Assembly (NCBI GenBank): GCA_963722815.1
Contig: CAVROM010000001.1
Span: 1-64,000, forward strand
Length of the DNA: 64,000 bases
Reading direction: 5' to 3'
Source of the DNA: DASQFQ01 sp963722815
Lineage (GTDB): Bacteria > Actinomycetota > Thermoleophilia > Solirubrobacterales > Solirubrobacteraceae
Position numbers and translations under genes: made by a program. This document shows, piece by piece, positions 16,690-24,278 of the stretch (within the stretch, counting starts at the first letter, position 1; each line of letters begins with the position of its first letter). Below the pieces are notes generated by a model. It did no database searches. It saw only the letters and a program-made list of their open reading frames with translations, and was not told the DNA's origin.

Positions 16690-17025
16690 CTAGGTGGCGC
16701 CGTAGTGGCGGGCGATCGCCTCGCGGTAGGCCGGGTCCTTGCCCAGCCCCGCATCGAAGTCCGGCGCGCCCTTGATCTCGTCCTTGGTGCGTTCGACCTT
16801 CAGCGACTCGTTGTCGACGTCGATCGCCGTCACGAGCCCGGCCGGAAGGAACACGGTCTTGCCGAGGATCGGCGGGCCGGTGTCGATCAGCAGGTAGGCG
16901 CCGTCGATGTCGGAGATGACGTCCTGCACGCTGCCGACGCTGCCGTCCACCGCCTCGACGGTGAGGCCGTCGAGGTCCGCGCGGTCGGCGCCGACGTCGT
17001 CGCGAAAGGTCCAGAGGTCGGTCAT
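16690..17025 (-). CDS. PRC-barrel domain protein
   Basis: A 111-residue soluble protein with a PRC-barrel-like fold: LDGLTVEAVDGSVGSVQDVI then DGAYLLIDTGPPILGKTVFLP and a closing AIDVDNESLKVERTKDEI. Such domains occur in photosynthetic reaction centre H subunits, RimM and many stress or adaptor proteins; a precise role cannot be given. It lies upstream of glyS on the same strand and is divergent from the FmdB gene (41-base gap). Confidence 0.75.
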   Translation of the reverse strand: MTDLWTFRDDVGADRADLDGLTVEAVDGSVGSVQDVISDIDGAYLLIDTGPPILGKTVFLPAGLVTAIDVDNESLKVERTKDEIKGAPDFDAGLGKDPAYREAIARHYGAT

Positions 17026-17052
17026 GCGGCCTGATTACCCGCACTCCGCTCC

Positions 17053-17058
17053 TATACT
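17053..17058 (+). promoter_or_regulatory. -10 element of the FmdB gene
   Basis: TATACT, nearly the ideal -10, ends eight bases before ATG 17067. Confidence 0.6.
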
Positions 17059-17066
17059 CGGCCGCC

Positions 17067-17384
17067 ATGCCGATCTACGAATTTCGCTGCGAGAACGGGC
17101 ATCTCTTCGAGGTGATGCAGCGGATCTCGGATCCGCCGATCACGGAGTGCGAGACGTGCGGGGCGCCGGTCACGCGCGTGTTCCACCCGATCGCGGTGCA
17201 CTTCAAGGGCTCCGGCTTCTACAACACCGACTACGGCACCGCCCGGCGCAAGCGCGAGATGGACAAGTCCGCCTCCGACGGCGCCGACAAGCACGATTCC
17301 AAGCAGGCGGACAAGAAGAAGTCGTCGGAGAGCAAGCCGTCGGCCGACTCCAAGCCGGCGCCCTCCAAGTCGTCTGACTCATAA
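17067..17384 (+). CDS. FmdB-family zinc-ribbon protein
   Basis: A 105-residue protein. Residues 1-40 are the classic FmdB zinc ribbon: MPIYEFRCENGHLFEV, then ITECETCGAPVTRVF, with four zinc cysteines and histidine (C8, H12 region, C32, C35). The C-terminal 50 residues are Lys/Ser/Asp-rich and disordered. The family name comes from a putative regulator of formamidase/amidase genes, but the general function is unknown. It has its own strong promoter and a hairpin terminator downstream. Confidence 0.85.
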   Translation: MPIYEFRCENGHLFEVMQRISDPPITECETCGAPVTRVFHPIAVHFKGSGFYNTDYGTARRKREMDKSASDGADKHDSKQADKKKSSESKPSADSKPAPSKSSDS

Positions 17385-17395
17385 GCGCGCCTGAT

Positions 17396-17438
17396 AGCGA
17401 CCCCGCCGAACCTTCATTGGTGGCGGGGGCGGGTCGCT
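17396..17438. terminator. Hairpin after the FmdB gene
   Basis: AGCGACCC at 17396-17403 pairs with GGGTCGCT at 17431-17438, and CGCC (17404-17407) with GGCG (17422-17425); an extra GGGGC bulges on the right side. It lies twelve bases after the stop. Confidence 0.55.
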
Positions 17439-17452
17439 GTGACACTGGGGTC

Positions 17453-18418
17453 ATGTCGCCACGCCAGATCGGGCTCCTCGCCGCCCTCTCCGCCGTCTGG
17501 GGCGGCTCCTACCTGCTGATCAAGTACGCGCTCGAGGACCTCGAGCCGGCCGTGATCGTGTGGGTGCGGCTCGTGCTCGCCGCGGTCGTGCTCTACGGGG
17601 TGATGCGGCTGCGCGGCGGCGGCGCCGAGGCGCGGGCCGCCCATGCCGAGCTGCGCGCCCGGCCGTGGCGCGCGCTGTTGCTCGGCACCGTGGCGATCGC
17701 GCTCCCGTTCAACCTGATCACGTTCGGCGAGCTCGAGGTCCCGAGCGGGCTGACGGCGGTCCTGATCGCGCCCGCCTCGCTGTTCGTGGCGGCCTTCGCG
17801 CCGCTGATCGACCCGAGCGAGAAGGTGCCCGCCTCAGCTCTCGGCGGGATGCTGCTGGGGCTGAGCGGCGTCGCGCTGTGCGTGGGCGTCGAGTCGGTGC
17901 ACTCGGTCTGGGCGTTCCTCGGCGCGCTCGCGATGGTCGGCGCGGCCGCCTGCTACGCGCTCTCCAGCTTCGTGGTCAAGCGCTACAAGGGCCTGACCTC
18001 GGTGACGGTGTCGTTCATCTCGATCCTCGTCGGCGCGGTGCTGACGCTGCCGGCGGCGGTCGCCACCGCGCCGTCCTCGCTGCCGGGCACCCGCGCCACG
18101 CTGGCGATGCTCACGCTCGGCGTGGTCGGGACGGCGCTCGCGTTCGTGATCTTCTACAGGCTGATCGCGGAGGTCGGCGCGGGGCGCGCCTCGCTGGTGA
18201 GCTATCTCGCGCCGGGCGTGGCGCTGCTGTACGGCGCGCTGCTGCTCGACGAGGAGATCACGGTCGCCGCGATCGTGGGGTTGGCGCTCATCCTCGGCGG
18301 AGTCGCGCTAGCGTCCCGTCGCCATGGACCTGACCCTGTCGCCGAGCGAGCAAGAGTTCCGAAACGAGGTCCGGAGCTGGCTCGAAGCGAACCATCCCGG
18401 GCCGACGCCGGAGGGTGA
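17453..18418 (+). CDS. EamA/DMT-family transporter
   Basis: An integral membrane protein with ten predicted helices in two EamA repeats: the first starts LLAALSAVWGGSYLLIKYAL, the second around LAMVGAAACYALSSFVVKRY. Drug/metabolite transporters export small metabolites; substrate unknown. ATG 17453 is preferred over GTG 17417, which adds a polar tail. As read, the last 32 residues overlap the following gene by 95 bases and are not family-like. A TAG at 18309 lies in another frame and is part of that gene's -10, so the real end may be 18311 after an unresolved one-base error. Confidence 0.85.
   Translation: MSPRQIGLLAALSAVWGGSYLLIKYALEDLEPAVIVWVRLVLAAVVLYGVMRLRGGGAEARAAHAELRARPWRALLLGTVAIALPFNLITFGELEVPSGLTAVLIAPASLFVAAFAPLIDPSEKVPASALGGMLLGLSGVALCVGVESVHSVWAFLGALAMVGAAACYALSSFVVKRYKGLTSVTVSFISILVGAVLTLPAAVATAPSSLPGTRATLAMLTLGVVGTALAFVIFYRLIAEVGAGRASLVSYLAPGVALLYGALLLDEEITVAAIVGLALILGGVALASRRHGPDPVAERARVPKRGPELARSEPSRADAGG
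18309..18314 (+). promoter_or_regulatory. -10 element of the acyl-CoA dehydrogenase pair
   Basis: TAGCGT ends nine bases before ATG 18324. Its TAG may also be the true stop of the transporter gene. Confidence 0.5.
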
Positions 18419-19460
18419 CGACGCCGGCTTCGAGTTTCGCCGCGCCTGGCAGCGCAAGCTCAACGAGCGCGGCTGGGCGGGGCTGAGCTGGCCCGAGCAG
18501 TACGGCGGCTCCGGCGCCACGCTGTTCGAGCAGGCGATCTTCTCGGAGGAGGTCGCGCGCTCCGGCGCACCGCAGATGGCGAACACGCTCGGGCTCGCGA
18601 TGGGCGGCCCAACGGTCATCGGCCACGGCACCGACGAGCAGAAGGAGCGCTACCTCGCGCCGATCCTGTCGGCCGACGAGATCTGGTGCCAGGGCTTCAG
18701 TGAGCCGCAGTCGGGCTCCGACCTCGCCTCTTTGAAGACCAAGGCGGTTCGGTCCGGCGACGGGTGGGTCGTCACGGGCCAGAAGGTGTGGACGACGATG
18801 GCCCACCAGTCCAAGTGGTGCATGCTGCTCGCGCGCACGGACCCGAACGCGGCCAAGCACCGCGGGCTCTCCTACTTCCTGATGGACATGGAGCAGGACG
18901 GCGTCGAGACCCGCCCGCTGCGCCAGATCACCGGCGAGGCGGAGTTCAACGAGCTGTTCATGGAAGATGCGCGGATCCCGGACGAGAACATCGTCGGAGG
19001 CGAGAACAACGGCTGGTCGGTGGCGATCACGACGCTGATGCACGAGCGCGCGGGCCTGGCGTTCGCTCTGCAGGTGAGCGTGCAGATCGCGCTGCGCGAG
19101 CTGATGGAGCGGGCGAGGGAGACCGGCGCCGCGAAGGATCCGATCATCCGCCAGCGCTTCGCCCAGCTCTACGCCGAAGCGCAGGTGCTGCGGCTGAACG
19201 CCTATCGGGGCCTCACCAAGCTCCAGGCCCACGGCGCGCCCGGGCCGGAGGGCTCGCTGGGCAAGTGGCACTGGGCCGAGGTCAACCAGTCGCTGAGCGC
19301 GCTCGCGCTGGATCTGGCCGGGCCGCGCGCGCAGCTCGTCGACGACCCGTGGACCTACCGCTACTTGCGGGCGCGCGCCAACTCGATCGAGGGCGGGACG
19401 ACCGAGATCCTCAAGAACATCGTCGCCGAGCGCGTGCTCGGGCTCCCTCGCGCGAAATGA
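18324..19460 (+). CDS. Acyl-CoA dehydrogenase, catalytic-type subunit
   Basis: A 378-residue FAD flavoenzyme that introduces an alpha-beta double bond in an acyl-CoA and passes electrons to ETF. WCQGFSEPQSGSDLASL is the family signature, WVVTGQKVWTT the FAD/substrate region, and NSIEGGTTEILKN near the C-terminus carries the glutamate that serves as catalytic base in this family. It overlaps the next gene, a second acyl-CoA dehydrogenase, by ATGA. Adjacent pairs of this sort form alpha2-beta2 heteromers in mycobacteria, often for sterol or branched side chains; the substrate here is unknown. Confidence 0.93.
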   Translation: MDLTLSPSEQEFRNEVRSWLEANHPGPTPEGDDAGFEFRRAWQRKLNERGWAGLSWPEQYGGSGATLFEQAIFSEEVARSGAPQMANTLGLAMGGPTVIGHGTDEQKERYLAPILSADEIWCQGFSEPQSGSDLASLKTKAVRSGDGWVVTGQKVWTTMAHQSKWCMLLARTDPNAAKHRGLSYFLMDMEQDGVETRPLRQITGEAEFNELFMEDARIPDENIVGGENNGWSVAITTLMHERAGLAFALQVSVQIALRELMERARETGAAKDPIIRQRFAQLYAEAQVLRLNAYRGLTKLQAHGAPGPEGSLGKWHWAEVNQSLSALALDLAGPRAQLVDDPWTYRYLRARANSIEGGTTEILKNIVAERVLGLPRAK

Positions 19461-20488
19461 ACTTCGACCTCACCGACGACCAGCAGGACATCAAGCGCAC
19501 GGCGCGCGAGTTCCTCGGCGCGCGGTATCGGCTGGAGGAGGTCCGGCGGCTGGCGCTGGAGGAGGAGCGCGGCTTCACCGACGCGCAGTGGGACGAGATC
19601 GTGCAGCTCGGCTGGCCGGAGCTCGCCGTGCGTGAGCCGGGCTTCGGGGTGGTGGAGCTGGCCGTGGTGGCCGAGGAGCTCGGCTACGCGTGCGCGCCGA
19701 CGCCGCTGAGCTCGACCTGGGCGGCGGCGCTGCTCTTGGATGCCGCGGGCGAGGCGGGGCGGTTGGACGGCGGTCGCCGCGGCACGGTCGCGCAGTGGGA
19801 CGAGGACACATACGGCGACCCGGAGCGGTCGTCTCTGGGCGACGACCTGCGGGGCGTGAAGATCGCGGTACCGGACGCGGCGACAGCCGACCTGATCGTG
19901 GTGACGGTGGACGGCGGCCGGCACTTCGTGGTCGACGCCGCCGACGTCGAGATCGAGCCGGCCGAGACGCTCGACACCACGCGGCGCATGGCGACGGTGC
20001 GGCTCGACGGGCCTTCGGGAGTGGAGCTCTCCGGCGACCATGACGCGTTCTCGCGCGCCTGGCACACGATCGCGGTCATGACCGCGGCCGAGTCGGTCGG
20101 CCTCGGCCAGCGCGCGATGGAGATGGCGGTCGCCTACGCGAAGGACCGCACCCAGTTCGAGCGCCCGATCGGCACCTACCAGGCGGTCTCGCACGCGTGC
20201 GCGCAGATGCTGCTCGAGGTCGAGGGCGCGCGCAGCGCCGTGCTGTGGGCGGCGTGGGCGCTCGACAACGAGCCCGAGACGGCCGGGATCGCAACGCATG
20301 TGGCCAAGGCCTACGCCTCCGACTGCGCCGCGCGCGTCACCGAGTCCTCGCTCCAGGTCCACGGCGGCATCGGCTTCACCTGGGAGCACGACCTGCACTT
20401 CTTCCTCAAGCGCGCGCAGGCCAACGCCCACGCGTACGGCGACGCCCGCTGGCACCGCGACGAGCTCGCCGCGGCGCTCTTCGACTAG
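19457..20488 (+). CDS. Acyl-CoA dehydrogenase, partner subunit
   Basis: A 343-residue acyl-CoA dehydrogenase homologue starting in the ATGA overlap with the previous gene. It keeps the N-terminal helical domain (FDLTDDQQDIKRTAREFL) and the C-terminal helical domain (VAYAKDRTQFERPIGTYQAV and ESSLQVHGGIGFTWEHDLH), but the IEG-type base region of its neighbour is absent. This matches the non-catalytic or half-site partner in heteromeric enzymes; heterotetramer formation is inference. Its stop shares a CTAG with the convergent SnoaL-like gene. Confidence 0.9.
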   Translation: MNFDLTDDQQDIKRTAREFLGARYRLEEVRRLALEEERGFTDAQWDEIVQLGWPELAVREPGFGVVELAVVAEELGYACAPTPLSSTWAAALLLDAAGEAGRLDGGRRGTVAQWDEDTYGDPERSSLGDDLRGVKIAVPDAATADLIVVTVDGGRHFVVDAADVEIEPAETLDTTRRMATVRLDGPSGVELSGDHDAFSRAWHTIAVMTAAESVGLGQRAMEMAVAYAKDRTQFERPIGTYQAVSHACAQMLLEVEGARSAVLWAAWALDNEPETAGIATHVAKAYASDCAARVTESSLQVHGGIGFTWEHDLHFFLKRAQANAHAYGDARWHRDELAAALFD

Positions 20489-20860
20489 TCGCCGGTCATC
20501 TCCCGCACGGCCGCCTCGATGCCCTCGCCCTGCTCGACGGGCTCGACATAGAGCCGCGCCCACGCGAAGCGATCGTCGCGGACGCCGAACACGATCACGC
20601 CCGCCATGTGCAGACCAGTGCCGCTCCACTCCCACTCGGTCCACAGCGTCTCGCCGTCAGCCGAGGAGCCCGAGCAGCTCGGCGCGGAAGTCCGGCACGC
20701 CGGCGAAGATCTCGCTCCAGTTCGCGCGCACCTGCCCGTTGCCGGTGAACGCGCGGTCGGGGTGGGCGGGCTGCCGGCTGTCGTAGTCGGGCGCGAAGAG
20801 CGCGACGAACGCGTCGATGTCGTGGGCGTTCATCGCGGCCTTGAGCCGCTCGGCGATCAT
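20485..20860 (-). CDS. SnoaL/NTF2-like protein, frameshifted
   Basis: About 124 residues. The first part (MIAERLKAAMNAHDIDAFVALFAPDY, then FTGNGQVRANWSEIFAGVPDFRAELL) is a typical SnoaL-like polyketide-cyclase fold used for diverse isomerase or binding roles. The frame shifts near 20660 and continues ADGETLWTEWEWSGTGLHMAG and ARLYVEPVEQ, the expected second half. The stop at 20485 then overlaps the convergent gene's stop in CTAG. Function unknown. Confidence 0.75.
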
Positions 20861-20868
20861 CCCTCGCG

Positions 20869-20874
20869 AGCCTA
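20869..20874 (-). promoter_or_regulatory. -10 element of the SnoaL-like gene
   Basis: TAGGCT on the minus strand ends eight bases before ATG 20860. Confidence 0.45.
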
Positions 20875-20892
20875 ACCGCGATCATCGGGGGC

Positions 20893-21351
20893 ATGGACTG
20901 GCGAGACGACCCGGTCGGCTCCGCCCACCGCGGCGAGAACCCGATGGTGATCGCGCGGATGCGGAGCGGGTTCGCGGTGATCGGCGACACCCAGCATCTG
21001 CCCGGCTACTCGCTGCTCCTGTGCGAGAACCCGTCCGTCGACCACCTCACCGACCTCCCGCTCGACCGGCGCCAGGCGTTCCTGCTCGACATGGCGCTGC
21101 TCGGCGAGGCGGTCGAGCGCGCCTGCCATCCGCGCCGGATCAACTACGAGGTGCTCGGCAACTCGCTCCCGCTGTTGCACGCGCACGTCCATCCGCGTTA
21201 CGAGTGGGAGCCGGCCGAGCTGAGCGGCGGCCCGGTGTGGCGCTACCCCGACGCCGTGCGCGCCGAGCACCCGTACAGCGACGAGGAGCACGGCGAGCTC
21301 CGGGAGACGATCCGGAGCGAGCTCGAGCGCGTGACGCGCTCGGCGTACTAG
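20893..21351 (+). CDS. HIT-like nucleotide hydrolase family protein
   Basis: A 152-residue protein of the histidine-triad superfamily. The core is NYEVLGNSLPLLHAHVHPRY, where HAHVHP provides the HxHxH triad; FAVIGDTQHLPGYSLLLCEN is the preceding strand with the LPGY turn of the diadenosine-polyphosphate/HIT hydrolases. It likely hydrolyses or transfers nucleotidyl groups in the cytoplasm. It is divergent from the SnoaL-like gene (32-base gap), and its stop overlaps the convergent LCP gene in CTAG at 21348-21351. Confidence 0.82.
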   Translation: MDWRDDPVGSAHRGENPMVIARMRSGFAVIGDTQHLPGYSLLLCENPSVDHLTDLPLDRRQAFLLDMALLGEAVERACHPRRINYEVLGNSLPLLHAHVHPRYEWEPAELSGGPVWRYPDAVRAEHPYSDEEHGELRETIRSELERVTRSAY

Positions 21352-22421
21352 CCCTTCAGGAAGCGTCGCACCTCGCGCTGCTTGACCGCGTCCGGGACGG
21401 TCAGGCCGCTGCCCTCCGGCACGCCCGGGAGGACGCGGGGCGGCGGCGAGGAGCTGGTCGCGATCGAGCCGAACAGGCCGAGCAGCGCCGGGCCGGCCAT
21501 GTCGGAGCGGATCGCCTTGGGCGCCTGCCACGACACCCACGGGAGGCGGAAGAACGTCGCCGGGCTGAGCAGGCGCGACTTGATGCCGGACAGGATCTTC
21601 TGCTGCCGCGCGGCACGGTTGAGGTCGTTCTGGCGCGTGTTGCACTCGTTCTTACGCGTGCGGGCCAGCGCGAGCGCCTGCTCGCCGTTGAGGTGGTGCG
21701 TCCCGCGGCGCAGGCGGAGCGTGGTTCCGCCGTTCTTGCGGCCGCCGTTGATGTTGCTGACGATGCACCCGCCGGTGTACTTGATGCCGCCGAGCGCGTC
21801 GATGAAGGCCGGGAAGTTCGCGAAGTTGACCTCGACGATGTGGTTGACGTCGATCCCGAGGTACTGGGAGACCGTCTTGGTCGCGAGCCCGGGGCCGCCG
21901 TAGGCGTACGCGGCGTTGATCTTGTCGCGGCCGTGGCCGGGGATGTCGACGATCGTGTCGCGCGGGATCGAGAGGCGCGCCGACTTCCCGCCGCCGACGC
22001 GCATCAGCATGATCGTGTCCGACCGCGACGGCTGGCCGATCTTGTTGGCGCCGGGCTCCTTGGAGTCCTTCGTGCGCGCGTCGGAGCCGAGCACGAGGAT
22101 CGTGTTCGGCGAGGTCAGCGTGTAGCCGGAGTCCTTGAGCGCGCCGCCGGCCGACTCCGTGACGCCCTGGCGCTCGACCTGGGCGGAGATGAGGAAGAGG
22201 AGCAGGCTCAGCAACAGCCAGCCCGCGATCGCCGCCGCGACGTAGCCGAGCACGCGCCAGAACGTGAAGCGCTCGCCGAGCCGCTTCTTGTCGGGGTCCT
22301 CGGGGCGGGGGACGCCGCCGCGCAGGTCGTCGAGCCGGTCGCGCACGCCGTTGCCCGACCCGCGGCTGAACAACTTGGGGCGGGAGCGGTACTTGGTGTA
22401 GGTGGGCTTCTCGTCGGCCAT
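21348..22421 (-). CDS. LytR-CpsA-Psr (LCP) cell-wall glycopolymer ligase
   Basis: A 357-residue membrane-anchored enzyme that attaches teichoic-acid-like or arabinogalactan polymers to peptidoglycan. A basic cytoplasmic tail is followed by one membrane helix at about residues 58-80 (VLGYVAAAIAGWLLLSLLLF). The extracellular LCP domain shows ILVLGSDARTK, RSDTIMLMRV, ARLSIPRDTIVDIPGHG, INAAYAYGGP and LALARTRKNECNTRQNDLNR, which include the conserved Arg/Asp that bind the polyprenyl pyrophosphate. ATG 22421 is 24 bases from the divergent glucokinase start. Confidence 0.92.
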   Translation of the reverse strand: MADEKPTYTKYRSRPKLFSRGSGNGVRDRLDDLRGGVPRPEDPDKKRLGERFTFWRVLGYVAAAIAGWLLLSLLLFLISAQVERQGVTESAGGALKDSGYTLTSPNTILVLGSDARTKDSKEPGANKIGQPSRSDTIMLMRVGGGKSARLSIPRDTIVDIPGHGRDKINAAYAYGGPGLATKTVSQYLGIDVNHIVEVNFANFPAFIDALGGIKYTGGCIVSNINGGRKNGGTTLRLRRGTHHLNGEQALALARTRKNECNTRQNDLNRAARQQKILSGIKSRLLSPATFFRLPWVSWQAPKAIRSDMAGPALLGLFGSIATSSSPPPRVLPGVPEGSGLTVPDAVKQREVRRFLKG

Positions 22422-22428
22422 GGCTGGG

Positions 22429-22438
22429 CGGGTATCGT
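22429..22438. promoter_or_regulatory. Bidirectional promoter between LCP and ROK kinase genes
   Basis: TATCGT (22433-22438, +) ends seven bases before GTG 22446. On the minus strand TACCCG (22429-22434, last base not T) ends seven bases before ATG 22421. The two share one TA, as at 12709. Confidence 0.45.
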
Positions 22439-22445
22439 GCGCGAA

Positions 22446-23411
22446 GTGCCTGCCCGCTGTGTGATCGGAGTCGATCTGGGCGGGACCAAGCTCCTGGCGG
22501 GAGCGGTCGATCCGGAGCGGCTCACCGTTCACCACCGAACGCGCCGCGAAGTCTTCGGAATCGATCAATCCGCGCTGCTCGACGCGGCGGTCGACGCGGT
22601 CAAAGAGGCTAGCGAGGCGGTTGACGGGGAGGTAAAGGCCGTCGGCTTCGGGATCCCCTGCACGTTCGACCGCCGCACGGGCGTGGCGGTGCAGGCGGTC
22701 AACCTCCCGCTCGCGGATCTGAAGTTCGCCGAGGTGATGGAGGAGCGGCTCGGGTTGCCGGTCGAGGTCGACAACGACGCCAACTGCGCGGTCTGGGCCG
22801 AGGCGCGCGCGGGCGCGGCGGCGGGCTGCAGCGACGTCGCGCTGCTCACGATCGGGACGGGGATCGGCGGCGGCCTGGTCCTCGGCGGCCGCCTCTACCG
22901 CGGGTTCGCGGGCGCGGGCGCCGAGATGGGGCACATGGTGGTCGACATCAACGGCCCGCCGTGCCAGGGCAACTGCCCGAACTGGGGCTGCCTGGAGGCG
23001 GTCGCTTCGGGCTCGGCGCTCGTGCGCGAGGCGGCGCTGAGGGTGGCGCGCGAGCCGGACACGCCGCTCGGCCGCGCGCTCGAGGAAGGGCGGGCGCTGA
23101 CCGGGCCGATGATCACGGAGATGGCGTTCGACGGCGACGCGGTGGCGAGCGCGGCGGTGCGCGTGATCGGCGAGCGTCTCGGCGTCGGGATCGCCAACCT
23201 CGTGAACATCTTCAACCCCGAGGTCGTGGTCATCGGGGGCGGCGTGATCGCGGCGGGCGAGCTGCTGCTGGAGCCGGCGCGCGAGGTCATGCTGCGGCGC
23301 GCGCTGTCGCCGGCGAAGGAGATGGTGCGGGTGGTCGAGACGGCGTTCGGCGCGGACTCGGGGATGATCGGCGCGGCGTTGCTGGCGGCGGATCCGGAGG
23401 CGGCGGGGTGA
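22446..23411 (+). CDS. ROK-family glucokinase
   Basis: A 321-residue sugar kinase that phosphorylates glucose (or a related hexose/N-acetyl sugar) with ATP. VIGVDLGGTKLLAG is the phosphate-binding loop, VDNDANCAVWAEA the sugar-binding Asp region, and HMVVDINGPPCQGNCPNWGC the ROK zinc-binding/signature segment. No DNA-binding domain is present, so it is an enzyme rather than a NagC-type repressor. GTG 22446 is chosen over 22437 because it keeps a seven-base distance from the -10. It overlaps rsmI by GTGA. Confidence 0.92.
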   Translation: MPARCVIGVDLGGTKLLAGAVDPERLTVHHRTRREVFGIDQSALLDAAVDAVKEASEAVDGEVKAVGFGIPCTFDRRTGVAVQAVNLPLADLKFAEVMEERLGLPVEVDNDANCAVWAEARAGAAAGCSDVALLTIGTGIGGGLVLGGRLYRGFAGAGAEMGHMVVDINGPPCQGNCPNWGCLEAVASGSALVREAALRVAREPDTPLGRALEEGRALTGPMITEMAFDGDAVASAAVRVIGERLGVGIANLVNIFNPEVVVIGGGVIAAGELLLEPAREVMLRRALSPAKEMVRVVETAFGADSGMIGAALLAADPEAAG

Positions 23412-24232
23412 GCGGCCGCCTGGTCGTCTGCCCGACGCCGATCGGCAACCTCGAGGACATCACGCTGCGCACGCTGGCCGCCCTGCGCGACGCGGATCTC
23501 GTCGCGTGCGAGGACACCCGCCGGACGCGCGTGCTGCTGGAGCGCTACGGCGTCCAGGCGACGCTCCTCTCCTACCACGAGCACAACGAGCGCGAGCGGA
23601 CGCCCGAGCTCGTCGGCCGCATGCTCGACGGCGCGGTCGTGGCGCTGGTGTCGGACGCGGGGATGCCGCTCGTCTCCGACCCCGGCTACGTGCTCGTCGC
23701 GGGCTGCATCGCCGCGGGGCTGGAGGTCGAGGTGCTGCCCGGGCCGTCGGCGGCGATCGCGGCGCTCGTGGCGAGCGGGCTGCCGGCCGAGCGCTGGCGG
23801 TTCGCGGGGTTCCTGCCCCGTAAGCGCGGGCCTCTCGAGACGCTCTTGCACGCCCCCGACACCCTCGTCGCCTTCGAATCGCCGCGCCGCGTGGGCGCCT
23901 CGCTGGCGGTGCTCGCCGAGCTGGATCCGGAGCGGCCGGTCGCGGTCTGCCGCGAACTCACCAAGCTGCACGAGGAGGTCGTGCGGGGCGTGGCCGGCGA
24001 GCTCGCGGCGCGCTACGCGGACGAGCCGCCGCGCGGCGAGGTGGTGCTGGTCATCGGCGCCGCCCCGGCGCGCACGGGCTCCGACCCGGCCGCGGTCGAC
24101 GCCGTCCGGCGCTTGATCGAAGCCGGCGCCCGCCCGCGCCCGGCCGCCTCGATCGTCGCCGAGCTCACAGGCGGAGCCGCCAACGATCTGTACCGAGCCG
24201 TGACGAAAGGCGCACAAGACCGCACCGATTGA
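23408..24232 (+). CDS. rsmI: 16S rRNA (cytidine-1402 2'-O) methyltransferase RsmI
   Basis: A 274-residue SAM-dependent tetrapyrrole-methylase-fold enzyme that methylates the 2'-OH of C1402 in 16S rRNA near the decoding centre. LVVCPTPIGNLEDITLRTL is the diagnostic N-terminal motif, ACEDTRRTRVLLERYG follows, and LVSDAGMPLVSDPGYVLV and EVLPGPSAAIAALVASGLP form the SAM site. It begins in a GTGA overlap with the glucokinase gene and is probably co-transcribed with it. Confidence 0.95.
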   Translation: MSGRLVVCPTPIGNLEDITLRTLAALRDADLVACEDTRRTRVLLERYGVQATLLSYHEHNERERTPELVGRMLDGAVVALVSDAGMPLVSDPGYVLVAGCIAAGLEVEVLPGPSAAIAALVASGLPAERWRFAGFLPRKRGPLETLLHAPDTLVAFESPRRVGASLAVLAELDPERPVAVCRELTKLHEEVVRGVAGELAARYADEPPRGEVVLVIGAAPARTGSDPAAVDAVRRLIEAGARPRPAASIVAELTGGAANDLYRAVTKGAQDRTD

Positions 24233-24265
24233 CCCCACGCGGGCCGCCCCCGGACGCTCCGGCCC

Positions 24266-24271
24266 TAACGT
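24266..24271 (+). promoter_or_regulatory. -10 element of the degenerate M23 gene
   Basis: TAACGT ends seven bases before GTG 24279. Confidence 0.5.
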
Positions 24272-24278
24272 CGCCCGC

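Noticed and set aside
18312..18418. The 95-base overlap of the DMT transporter with the acyl-CoA dehydrogenase gene as a real overlapping coding region.
   Set aside because: The tail is Arg/Pro-rich and unlike the family; a single uncorrected base would end the transporter at 18311.
22437..22445. Earlier GTG 22437 as start of the ROK kinase.
   Set aside because: It lies within the -10 TATCGT itself; GTG 22446 has the seven-base spacing seen throughout.
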